From Welwitschia mirabilis (lineage: Eukaryota > Gnetophyta > Gnetopsida > Welwitschiales), in NCBI GenBank assembly GCA_051453625.1, contig JBOZIK010000001.1, forward strand, positions 19,890,855 to 19,921,339: DNA of 30,485 bases, read 5' to 3'. The notes under the pieces are model-generated. The model was not told where the DNA came from. It searched no databases and was given only the letters and a program-made list of their open reading frames with translations. Numbering within the stretch: the first letter of the stretch is position 1; each line of letters starts with the position of its first letter. Shown here piece by piece: positions 11,075 through 19,034 of the stretch. A program made the translations under genes and the position numbers.

Positions 11075-11538
11075 TACAAGATCTTTGAAGACACAAGAAA
11101 TCTAAGAAACACTCAAGATCTAGAAGAAAAATGAGGCTAGAACATAATAAAAAGGGTTTGGGTGCCTCTTTATTTTATAGATAGGGTTGATTAGAGTGTT
11201 GTTAAGAAAGAAATCGTGTCCACCAATGGTGCTTCCACACTATAACCCTTCAAGTCTGGTCGACTAGTTGAAGTTCCGATTGACCTGTCGAGACGCGAGT
11301 CTACAATATTAAAAGAGGTCCAGGTAACTGAGCTTGTAGGCCGGTTAATCAACCACATTTTCTCGATTGAATCATAGATCTGATCAATTGCCTTGTAATT
11401 AGCAAGAGGATGGTGAGTTAATCCCCAGTTTGTTTTGGTGATTAAGAAAAATATCACAAATTTAAGGTTTCCTAATAATATCTACCAATTAATGTTTGGT
11501 TTTAATAAAATTTAAAACATTATTTCCTTTTTCAATTT
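11075..11538 (-). other. Spacer upstream of the third ORF in the SIRE-type element
   Basis: No protein motif is seen. On the - strand a TATA-like stretch precedes the ATG at 11074 by about 100 bases. Part of the spacer (11220-11380) has the GTCGAC/GTTGAC-rich flavour of the element's LTR. An 88-codon open frame at 11191-11457 has no recognisable domain. Confidence 0.4.
11171..11180 (-). promoter_or_regulatory. TATA-like box upstream of the third ORF
   Basis: On the - strand CTATAAAATA is followed by AAGAGGCACCC and then about 90 bases to the ATG at 11074, a spacing that would suit a separate promoter. In AT-rich DNA such a match is easily produced by chance. Confidence 0.25.
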
Positions 11539-11638
11539 NNNNNNNNNNNNNNNNNNNNNNNNNNNNNNNNNNNNNNNNNNNNNNNNNNNNNNNNNNNNNN
11601 NNNNNNNNNNNNNNNNNNNNNNNNNNNNNNNNNNNNNN
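11539..11638. other. Assembly gap (100 N) in the SIRE internal region
   Basis: Unlike the other 100-N gaps, its two sides share no overlap. True unknown sequence, possibly including pol, may be missing here. Confidence 0.85.
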
Positions 11639-11699
11639 TATAGTTAACATGATTGAATCGTTTATAGCATAAATTTACATGAGCAGCATGAGAAAACAG

Positions 11700-12060
11700 T
11701 ATGGAGAAAATGATTGATCTATCCTATAAACATTATCTATTTATTTTGCTCTAAGAATAACAATGTTTAATTTTCCAATAAAATTTCACATTTAGACTTA
11801 TCAAAAACTACTTTGTGACCTTTGTTACATATTTGGCTAATACTCAATAAATTGTACTTTAAATTATTAACATATAATCCTTCATTAATTCTTGGTAAAT
11901 TACCTTTTGTAGTGATTCTGATACTTTCTATTTTTGCTTTTCTATTGTTGACAAAGGTAACATTCCCTCCATCAAAGTTGCTCAAATATTTGGAGTTTGA
12001 TTTGTCTCCTGTGATGTGTTTTGAGTATTCACTATCTAAATACTAGCTATTTCTATTTGA
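11700..12060 (-). pseudogene. Broken protease and GAG pre-integrase region of the SIRE-type element
   Basis: At about 12040 on the - strand the frame reads YLDSEYSKHITGDKS, aligning to the copia protease active site 'WYLDSGCSRHMTGD'. The Gly after Asp-Ser is changed to Glu, the Cys to Tyr, and the preceding Trp is a TAG stop. It continues with GGNVTFVNNRKAKI and LKYNLLSISQICNKGHKVVF (11985-11780), the 'GAG pre-integrase' signature of copia elements (LKHNLLSISQLCDKGYxVxF). It then decays to stops. In the family this region cuts Gag-Pol and leads into integrase. No integrase follows before the gap. Confidence 0.82.
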
Positions 12061-12189
12061 TATTTTGAAAGATGTCTGAGTTAAGAGACTTTTAAGATCA
12101 TTAGCTTTTACCAATTTAGTCTTTTTAGACTTAGGTGATATACCTCCTTTTAGAATAAATTTAAAAGGAATAACCTTTACTAAATTTAA

Positions 12190-13700
12190 AAGCAACATTA
12201 ACTTTCTAACATTACAAAAGAGTTTTGAATGTCCTGTCTTTCCACAAAAATGACAAGTAACTTTAGGAGTGAACTTACTTTGCTAGGTTACCTGTTTTTT
12301 CTGATCTTGTGGATTTTTAGGTATGAAGTCAATAACTAATTTATCACTAGTATGTTTCCAAACTCCAAGCATCTATTCTAATTTTGAAAAATCACTAGAA
12401 AATTTATTAACAAAAAAAGATAAATATTTTACCTGTAACATGAGATTGGAGTTGTCTGATTTGAGTAATTTGTATTTTAATTCTATTTCCTCCTTCTCTT
12501 TGGTGAGAGACTTTACAACCTTATTCAGATCATTTATCCTTCTTATCAACCTTTTACATTTCTCATACAGTTCTTGACAAGTATTTTCTAGCTCATCCTG
12601 TTCTTCATTGGTTATATCCAAATCATTAGGCACTGATGTGCTAGGTAAGTTCTGAAGTGGAGGCACAATTGCAATGAAAGATAGTCTTATGTCTCTATTT
12701 GATTCTTGATTTAAACTCCTGTTATCATCCTTATCCTCATTATCCCATGTTGCAATACATGGAGAATTCTTTAATTTTCTGTGATCTTTTTTGGTGTTTG
12801 GGCACTCATTAATCATATGTCCAAATCCTTTGCAAGAGTAGCATTGGATTTATTTTCCTTTGTCTTGCTCATTTCTGTATTTTAGGTGTCCTATTTTTAT
12901 GCTTCTACTTGGCTCACTTTCATTTTTCCTTTTATGCAAGAATTTCTTAAACCTTCTAGCCTGGAGAGAAACTTTATCATCATCTAGTTCTTCATCTGTC
13001 TTCTCAGTCATGTATCTTTCCTAAACAAACTTCAAAGTAATACCTTTCTTCTTCTATTTAGTAAATCTTAATTCATAAGTTTGTAGATTACCTTGAAGCT
13101 CTTCTAATGCCATGGTGTTATGTTCTTATTTTTCTCGATTTTTGTGACTTTAGGTTCAAATATCTTTGGAAGAGATCTTAGTACTTATCTGATCACTTTT
13201 ACTTGATCCAAACGTTCACCTGAACTTACCATGGAGTTGACAATGTATGTAAGTTTGGAAAAGAACTCCTCTAATGTTTCTTCCTCATCCATGTGAATAT
13301 CTTCAAATCTAGAGATAAGCATTTGAAGATTGGATTGAATGGAAATTCCTTCATAAGAGACCTCAAGAATATCCTAGGATTCTTTTGCATGATTACAATA
13401 TGTTTAGATTCATCTGCATAAACTACACAAAATATTGCATTAAGAGCACAGGCGTCTGTGGTGGCTTTGGTTTTATTGGTGGCAATCCATTGATCTGAGG
13501 ATTTGGGAACTAAAATGGTATTACCATTTGCATCAGGTTTTTGCTAGCGTAGGCACAGCATAACCTTTATAAATAATCTCTTCAATATCTACATCTAGGA
13601 ATCTAAAGAATATTCTCATTTTAGCTTTCCAATATGCATAATTTGACCAATCAAACAAAGGTGGATGACCAATGGAAAATCCATCAGAGGGATTACTCAT
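12190..13700 (-). pseudogene. Broken gag with two CCHC zinc knuckles, SIRE-type element
   Basis: The ATG at 13700 opens MSNPSDGFSIGHPPLFDWSN and YAYWKAKMRIF, the 'PPxFDGxNYxYWKxRMxxF' start of copia Gag (DUF4219/UBN2). Stops and frameshifts follow. Near 13300 is an acidic stretch corresponding to 'DEExxxEFFxKLTxIVNxM'. A first knuckle, C-YS-C-KGFG-H-MINE-C, lies at 12802-12843. It is followed by a lysine- and acid-rich coiled-coil-like segment (open from 12816 to 12373). A second knuckle, C-HF-C-GKTG-H-SKLF-C, lies at 12214-12255. Two separated knuckles are a feature of SIRE/Maximus Gag. All eight zinc ligands survive although the frame around them is broken. Family role: particle capsid and RNA binding. 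Confidence 0.82.
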
Positions 13701-13752
13701 TTTCAGGTTCTAGAGTCTAGATTGGTTAAAATCTGAAAATGGACTCAACTTA

Positions 13753-13764
13753 GCTATTACACCA
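13753..13764 (-). other. Primer binding site, tRNA-Met type, SIRE-type element
   Basis: On the - strand TGGTGTAATAGC matches 9 of 12 bases of TGGTATCAGAGC, the complement of the initiator tRNA-Met 3' end. It lies two bases from the LTR end at 13767. Confidence 0.7.
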
Positions 13765-14539
13765 AATGTGGAGATTGAGAACCCTAGAAGGGAAAGGGGA
13801 AAGGGGTTGAGGGATGTCGGCGGGGTTGAATAGGTTCTTAAAATATTCAAATAAACTTACAATAAACTTGCTTGAAATAGGTCACTAGAAAACTTGCGCA
13901 TAAAAACTGAAAGTATTCAGAAAAATAAAATACCGATTAGATGCATGCAAGTTTTATAGTGGTTCAGGAAACCCCCTACTCCACTCTCGACAATCAGCTT
14001 ATTACCAAGCCTGCTCCGGATCTCCGTTAACTCTTCCAGGTATTGCAAGTTCATCTGTAACCTTTACACATGGATTTTTGTAGGCTAAGTCTCAATCTTT
14101 CAAACAGACTTTTGCAGGCTAAGTCTTAACTTTTTCAAATAGACTTTTGCAGGCTAAGTTTCAACCTTTTACAAGATATGATAGTGATGGTAAAATGCCC
14201 TGGTGCACTGATATCACTCGTTCTTTGGCATAATGATAGTAATGAAGCTCTTCTCCCGTAAATGATATAAACTACAATAATGAAGTACAAAGTTCTAACC
14301 TCGTATGCAAAGATACAACAGATGTCAGCTCCTTCTTGGTCAGGAATGCAATACCAAGATAGTACAATGATAAATCACAAGTTTCAATCGTTCGGTAAAA
14401 GGTCAAAAAGTTCTTTTTGTGATTTCTCTCTTAGCTGTTTATAATGGAAGGCTTTTAGGATTAGTATAGTTAAGATCGCACTTCCAACGACTAGAAAACG
14501 GTTATATAACGATACATAACAAATATAAAATTTTGTTCC

Positions 14540-15140
14540 CGTTCTAGCCGGTTAACCCCTCAAACATCCCGTCGACCCCTTTTGGTGTCGTGACTTAAAC
14601 AGGTCACCTAAGTAAATTGTTCGGTCACTCTAGTTTCTTACAGCTCTATGTTTGGTAGATCCCTCAGGGTCCGGTCAACTACTCATCCAGTCGCTTTCAT
14701 ATCTGTCTGATTGCCTGCTCATCCTGATAAAAATCCATTTCATTTTTTTACATCAGGTCCAGTCGACCCCTTAACGATCAGCTTCGGGATATGAAGTGCA
14801 TAGTGTTNNNNNNNNNNNNNNNNNNNNNNNNNNNNNNNNNNNNNNNNNNNNNNNNNNNNNNNNNNNNNNNNNNNNNNNNNNNNNNNNNNNNNNNNNNNNN
14901 NNNNNNNTTTTTACATCAGGTCCAGTCGACCCCTTAACGATCAGCTTAGGGATATGAAGTGCATAGTGTTCAGGTTCGGTCGACTCCTTAACAATCTATT
15001 CAAGAGTACTAGTTCTCAAGTTCACTAGTCTGGTCAACTCCTCAGAAGTCTAGTCAAATCCTCTGACTTTGGTCCAATTCTGAGAGTTCACTCCAGGTGT
15101 GGTCGACCCCTTGAAAGTTCAGTCGACCCCTCAAGAGGGT
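14540..15140 (-). repeat. Dispersed GTCGAC-type motif cluster inside the LTR
   Basis: Short units such as CCAGTCGACCCCT, CGGTCGACTCCT, TGGTCGACCCCT and TCAGTCGACCCCT recur about ten times at irregular spacing. The matching cluster in the left LTR is 8455-8895. Confidence 0.7.
14745..14970. other. False assembly gap flanked by a repeated contig end
   Basis: Bases 14745-14807 and 14908-14970 (63 bases each) differ at one position (CTTCGGG versus CTTAGGG) and flank exactly 100 N. Confidence 0.85.
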
Positions 15141-15292
15141 AATTGAACTTGAGAGGCTTCAGTGATCAAAATGCAGCATTCCTTGCTTCAGCTTCTGACC
15201 TGCAAGTGATTAATACTTTCTGCACAAGATACACAAATTTTGATTCACAGAAAACATTAGTTTGACATTAATTGACAATACATAATCTAACA

Positions 15293-15387
15293 ATAGGGCC
15301 CTTAACTAGTTTAGTTGATGTTTGCATTTTACTACAATGAATAAGAATCATTCATAGCAAACAACTAATGACATTATTATTAGCATT
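15293..15387 (+). repeat. 3' LTR of the gypsy element, part B (after the copia insertion)
   Basis: ATAGGGCCCTTAACTAGTTT and AGTTGATGTTTGCATTTTAC continue the left LTR text GGGTCCTTATGTAGTTTATT and TGATGTTCGCC (from about 424). The alignment then weakens, and TGACATTATTATTAGCA against TGACACTATTTCTAGGA suggests the end. Confidence 0.65.
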
Positions 15388-15610
15388 GTATCGACCACCA
15401 TAGATCCAAATTTTAACTTATTTTCAAGAGAATACAATTAAATAAATTAGTAAGTATTTCTTCATCTTTTGATACTAGAGTTTAATGGAGTTGGTACTTA
15501 AGGGGTTGTTACATCCCTTAGAATTCCATATTATCACTGTCAATGGATGGTGTAAATGTCATCAAATGCATCTAAACCTTCTCTTTGGGGATGTGTAGGG
15601 TGCGTAAGAT

Positions 15611-15612
<2 letters not shown>
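15388..15612. other. Flanking noncoding DNA, nothing seen
   Basis: This is AT-rich sequence between the gypsy 3' end and the microsatellite, with no coding or repeat signal recognised. Confidence 0.5.
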
Positions 15613-15668
<56 letters not shown>

Positions 15669-15768
15669 NNNNNNNNNNNNNNNNNNNNNNNNNNNNNNNN
15701 NNNNNNNNNNNNNNNNNNNNNNNNNNNNNNNNNNNNNNNNNNNNNNNNNNNNNNNNNNNNNNNNNNNN

Positions 15769-15842
<74 letters not shown>
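15613..15842. repeat. Compound (TC)n(CA)n microsatellite with an assembly gap
   Basis: There are 25 TC units at 15613-15662 followed by ACACAC, then 100 N (15669-15768), then a CT run to 15787 and about 28 CA units to 15842. Both sides of the gap cross the same CT-to-CA junction, so the gap probably reflects overlapping reads of one (TC)n(CA)n tract. The protein-like frames over it are repeat translations. Confidence 0.95.
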
Positions 15843-15846
<4 letters not shown>

Positions 15847-16819
15847 TTATACAGATTTATAATTTATCATTAGATAACATTTAGATTAAGAATGACGTGT
15901 TTTTTTTGATGATGTAGCTCCATCTCTAAGTCACCATTACATCAACAAAAGGAATTACAATACTGTGATCATATATTGTCTAACATGATTGTATATTAGG
16001 TTCGTAGGTCTTGCTTATGAGAAAAGTCAACATAGGTCATGTAGACTTGCAAAACAATATAAAAATGTAATATTTAAAAAAGGGGGGATATCGAATTTGA
16101 GAACTTTAGTGACTATACCTTCCCTGGAAGTATAGTAACAATGATTGCCAAAACAAATGATTTAATTATGCCTATGGCCTCATATTTAGTAAATTATAAT
16201 TTATAACATGAAATTGTATGTAAATAATTAAAAAAACAACACTATTGCAATGGAATGTGATGTACATGTGCATAGGCTTTAACATCTTAGGTATGAATCA
16301 CATGCTAGACATTAACAGTTAGTGACTAGCTCAGCCAATAGGACCCACACAGGTATTTTTCATCTAACCAAGCAAACAAGTGGCTTTGGCAAGTGTCGCA
16401 TGGTTTCTCATAAATTAGTTTCTTTAAGTATAAAGTAATTGTATTAAAAGAAGAAAATGAGTTAAAATTTTATCAACTATTCTATAGAAGTTAACAATAC
16501 TAAGTGAAGTTACTTTTAAGAATTTTATCATTTGTTTAAGTTCAGCAGTTGGTTACAAACGAAAGGTGTACATTCTATGTCTGAAGAATTTTTAAAAAGT
16601 AAAACAATATTAATAGAAGTTAATTTGAAGAATTCTATTAATATTTTTGAAGTTTATCCTTTAGTTCTACAAATGAAACTTGAAATCTATTTTACTGTTA
16701 TAATCCAACTTATACCTTTGGCATTTGTTAAAATCCACTCTTTAACATCTATTTTATTTATTTTTAAGTTCATACTTTGGAAACGATTGAAAAAGTACTC
16801 ATGTTTTAATATATTTTAC

Positions 16820-16995
16820 CTTTTTCCACCGTCCTTTTTATTATCCACTGTCAACCTTGAAAAAGTAGACTTAAAAAGAATGAAAAATTAAATTTAGAAA
16901 CAATGATCTTTTTCCACAATCCCTTTCATCATCCATGGTCAGCCTTGAAAAAGTAAATTTACAAACAATGGAACATTAAACTTAGAAACAATGGG
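16820..16995. repeat. 88-bp imperfect tandem duplication
   Basis: CTTTTTCCACCGTCCTTTTT at 16820 and CTTTTTCCACAATCCCTTTC at 16908 start two copies. Both go on to ATCATCCA-like text, CAACCTTGAAAAAGTA/CAGCCTTGAAAAAGTA and TTAGAAACAATG. Confidence 0.7.
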
Positions 16996-17276
16996 TGTGT
17001 TGCACATCAATATGCTTGGTGAAGTATTGGTATATTATGACATAAAACCTGCCTTTTGAAGAATAGTTAATTAACATCATTTAGTAGAAAATTTTTATCA
17101 GTAACATTCATACTCCTAAGGAAGCAAATATAAAGTCCTCTACAAAAAGTAAAAGAATAGACTATACTATTTACTATAAGTCAAATTTATGTTTATTTTT
17201 TATTATTATCTCAAACAACTTTCATTCTCCTCACTCTCTCTCATTTTATTCTATATCATTATTTTACATCTAAAAT

Positions 17277-17324
17277 AAATATTGAAGCTTTCATATAATC
17301 AAATATTGAAGCTTTCATATAATC
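17277..17324. repeat. Perfect 24-bp tandem duplication
   Basis: Two identical 24-base units lie head to tail, each AAATATTGAAGC followed by TTTCATATAATC. Confidence 0.85.
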
Positions 17325-17710
17325 AAGTTCACATTTAGTGTAATCAATTATTTCCTCTTCATTACAATGGGACTAAAGACTTCAATAACACAACGGTCTG
17401 CCAAAGGGGCATTAGTCACTTAACTTTTGGAATTAACAAATAAAAATTTAGTCCAAAGCTATGGTACTAATATTGGGAAATGTACCACCCAAAAAAGAAA
17501 GCAAGGAAATAAACAATTTAAAAAGATTTTTGAAAATTATGGTACTAATTTTATGAATTTGGACGAACGGTCACTTCCAAAATTGATCACCCAGACGACT
17601 GTCATCCAAGGACTTATCCTGCAAATTGGCAGAATGAATGACACTCCAAACAGTGGAAAAGTTAGACAAGAGACGCAAGAGCTTATCTCAAACAGCATTT
17701 TTTGCCCACT

Positions 17711-17769
17711 TTTACAGACCCACATTCACAGATATCCTGGATACAGTTTTACAGACCCACATTCACAGA
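17711..17769. repeat. 22-bp direct repeat, period 37
   Basis: TTTACAGACCCACATTCACA plus GA occurs identically at 17711 and 17748. Confidence 0.85.
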
Positions 17770-17977
17770 GCTTCTTCAACAATCCAGCGCAGTCCGCAGT
17801 CCATCTCTGCAACAGTGGAATTGCAGGGTCTTATTTTACTGACAATCTACTTCAATTCTGCATTTTCTGTTTCTTCTTTTCTTGGGACTTTCCTTCATCT
17901 GACTTCTCAGCCGTTGCAGCACTGCACAAAAGTCTATGCTCCAACTGCCCATGCGCAGAAAACAAGGAAAATGAGTT

Positions 17978-17983
17978 TTTATT
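17978..17983 (-). terminator. Poly(A) signal of the phosphotransfer gene
   Basis: On the - strand a canonical AATAAA starts only four bases after the TGA stop at 17990-17988. If it is used the 3' UTR would be very short; other signals may lie further downstream. Confidence 0.4.
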
Positions 17984-17987
17984 GTTA

Positions 17988-18903
17988 TCAGTTAGGATGA
18001 GAAATTGAGACCGACATGCAGAGTTTCTGTAATATGGGGGTGTGAGTGGGTTTTACAAAGAATAATTGCTGAAGACTCTGCCTGAGTAGACCGTGTTCTT
18101 CCCTCAGCTGTTGCAGGCATTGAAGGCACCTGCACTTTGAAAAATGGTTCCAAAAAGCGCCCCTCAGGCTTTTGAAAGATAAGATTGTATAAGATATTGT
18201 AAGTGCAGAAGACGTTGATGAATGGCCTGTTGCATACCCTTCTCGGTTCTGCTGTTCACAGAAGATCCTGAATGCAATGCAAACGTTCTTCACTCTCTGA
18301 GCTCCAATACTGTTTCATCCACCCATTGATTCTCAACAATTGTTAAAATGAAATGAAACCACAGAAGAAGAAACAGTATTTGAGCATTTCAGGCTTTCAA
18401 TGTTTTTCCCAAGAAAGAGAAAAAGAAAGAAGAATGGATACCTGGAACTGCTTCCTGTAAATTGGTGGAGACGAGCATCCATCTTCCTGTAATCCACCTG
18501 CTCTTCTTCACTGCCACCCACAAAGATATACAGTGCGAGGAGTTTCGCAGAAATATAATACCCTGACAATAAGAAACAAATAAGGAAAGAAAGAGAGAAA
18601 TGAATGTGCAGTTTACAGAAGGGAAGCAATGCTATGGAGCAGTTTCTCAGAATCCTGAAAGAAGAGTGAGATGACTTCCGCAACAAACTCTGGTTCGCTT
18701 TCATCCTGCAACTGCTGCAGCTGCCTAAAGTGGTCATCCAGGAAGCCCTTCATGACAAGAAAAGACCCACAAACTGCACTGATCAGAAGAAAAAGCTTTA
18801 AAGAGGAAATAAGAGCCAAAAAAAGAAATTCAGGAAAGACCTGCTCAAAAAGAGATTGAATAAGATGGAGGAATTGCTGTTGCAGACCCAAAACTTCTTC
18901 CAT
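17988..18903 (-). CDS. Histidine-containing phosphotransfer protein, AHP type (5 exons, 158 aa)
   Basis: In the cytokinin two-component relay such proteins carry phosphate from hybrid histidine kinases to response regulators, moving between cytoplasm and nucleus (family knowledge). Exons on the - strand: 18841-18903, 18617-18747, 18442-18510, 18238-18309, 17988-18129. All four introns (93, 106, 132, 108 bp) are GT...AG, and the reading frame stays open across every junction, giving 477 nt including the stop. The product begins MEEVLGLQQQFLHLIQSLFE. Exon 2 has FRQLQQLQDESEPEFV and LFFQDSEKLL, near-identical to known AHPs. Exon 3 ends at the phosphorylation motif HQFTGSSS (His80). Exon 4 gives IGAQRVKNVCIAFRIFCEQQ and exon 5 CLQCLQQLREEHGLLRQSL. 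Length and exon layout fit the family. Two oddities: Thr83 replaces the conserved Lys three residues after the His, and the last 20 or so residues are unlike usual AHP tails. The ATG context is good (G at -3, G at +4). It appears intact, and expression is unknown. Confidence 0.93.
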
Positions 18904-18964
18904 TGCCTTTTGCAGAGAACTGCAGAGGAAATTCGGACTGCAAAGGGAAAGGAAGGTACTCCTG

Positions 18965-18972
18965 CTCTTATA
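18965..18972 (-). promoter_or_regulatory. TATA box of the phosphotransfer gene
   Basis: TATAAGAG on the - strand lies 62 bases before the ATG at 18903, which would leave a 5' UTR of about 30-40 bases with the usual TATA-to-start spacing. Confidence 0.5.
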
Positions 18973-19024
18973 GTACAGAGCTGCAGGCAAGAAAAAAAGA
19001 AGGAAGTGAAGGGCAATTGGCAGG

Positions 19025-19034
19025 NNNNNNNNNN
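19025..19034. other. Assembly gap (10 N) in the promoter of the phosphotransfer gene
   Basis: Ten undetermined bases lie about 120 bases upstream of the start codon. Confidence 0.95.

Larger units (their letters stand above)
7676..15292 (-). mobile_element. SIRE/Maximus-type Ty1/copia retrotransposon, pol-deleted, inserted in the gypsy LTR
   Basis: Two long direct repeats (7676 into the gap at 8982, and 13767-15292) flank gag and protease remains on the - strand. Both start TGTGG on the + strand; the right copy ends ...TCTAACA, so the element's own LTR reads TGTTAGATTATG...CCACA. A tRNA-Met-type primer site adjoins the right LTR, making that one the 5' LTR. The flanks (GATACCAG and ATAGGGCCCTTA) both align with the uninterrupted gypsy LTR at about 417-440, which shows the nesting. 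The five-base flanks (ACCAG and ATAGG) no longer match well as a target duplication. SIRE lineage is inferred from the two CCHC knuckles, the long LTR and the third ORF. Confidence 0.85.
13767..15292 (-). repeat. 5' LTR of the SIRE-type element (right copy)
   Basis: This copy starts TGTGGAGATT and ends TAATCTAACA on the + strand. It contains a false gap (100 N plus a 63-base duplicate), so the true length is about 1.36 kb. It retains many GTCGAC motifs that have become GTTGAC or GTCAAC in the left copy. Confidence 0.88.
1..15387 (+). mobile_element. Degenerate Ty3/gypsy LTR retrotransposon of Athila/Tat (OTA) type, interrupted by a copia element
   Basis: Bases 1-440 and 7284-7675 are a direct repeat, similar over their whole length (for example TAAAGTTAACTTTTTG at about 19 and 7299). 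They bracket gag and protease remains in the same orientation. The right copy is broken at 7675/15293 by a copia element and resumes after it. The left LTR is cut by the window edge: about 1 kb of its 5' part should lie upstream. Internal order on the + strand is leader, gag, protease, a long noncoding stretch and a polypurine tract. Protein remains match the plant OTA gag-protease arrangement, a family call based on recognised motifs and not on a search. RT, RNase H and integrase were not found. The right boundary near 15387 is approximate. Confidence 0.8.
15843..17426. other. Intergenic AT-rich DNA without a recognised gene
   Basis: No supported gene is present. A 119-codon open frame at 16532-16891 has no recognisable domain and overlaps a tandem duplication. 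A short hairpin occurs at 16112-16136, and duplications at 16820-16995 and 17277-17324. Confidence 0.5.
17427..17987. other. 3' flank of the phosphotransfer gene, no gene called
   Basis: This stretch is less AT-rich than its surroundings from about 17570 on. A 193-codon + strand frame (17427-18008) and a 120-codon one (17638-18000) run through it but have no recognised domain and end antisense to the last exon of the phosphotransfer gene. A 22-base repeat occurs at 17711 and 17748. It could include 3' UTR or an old inserted fragment. Confidence 0.4.

Noticed and set aside
15556-15884. Open frames of 60-105 codons on both strands (Ser-Leu, His-Thr, Arg-Glu and Cys-Val repeats)
   Set aside because: They are translations of the CT/CA microsatellite and its gap.
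16532-16891. 119-codon + strand open frame
   Set aside because: It has no recognisable domain, an AT-driven composition rich in Phe, Ile, Leu and Lys, and its end lies in a tandem duplication. I see no evidence that it is a gene.
17427-18008. 193-codon + strand open frame next to the phosphotransfer gene
   Set aside because: It shows no domain and runs antisense into the last exon of a well-supported gene; the tandem repeat inside it breaks any sensible protein pattern.
17988-18293. Single - strand frame of 101 codons covering exons 4 and 5
   Set aside because: It reads through intron 4; the spliced version matches the family and this does not.
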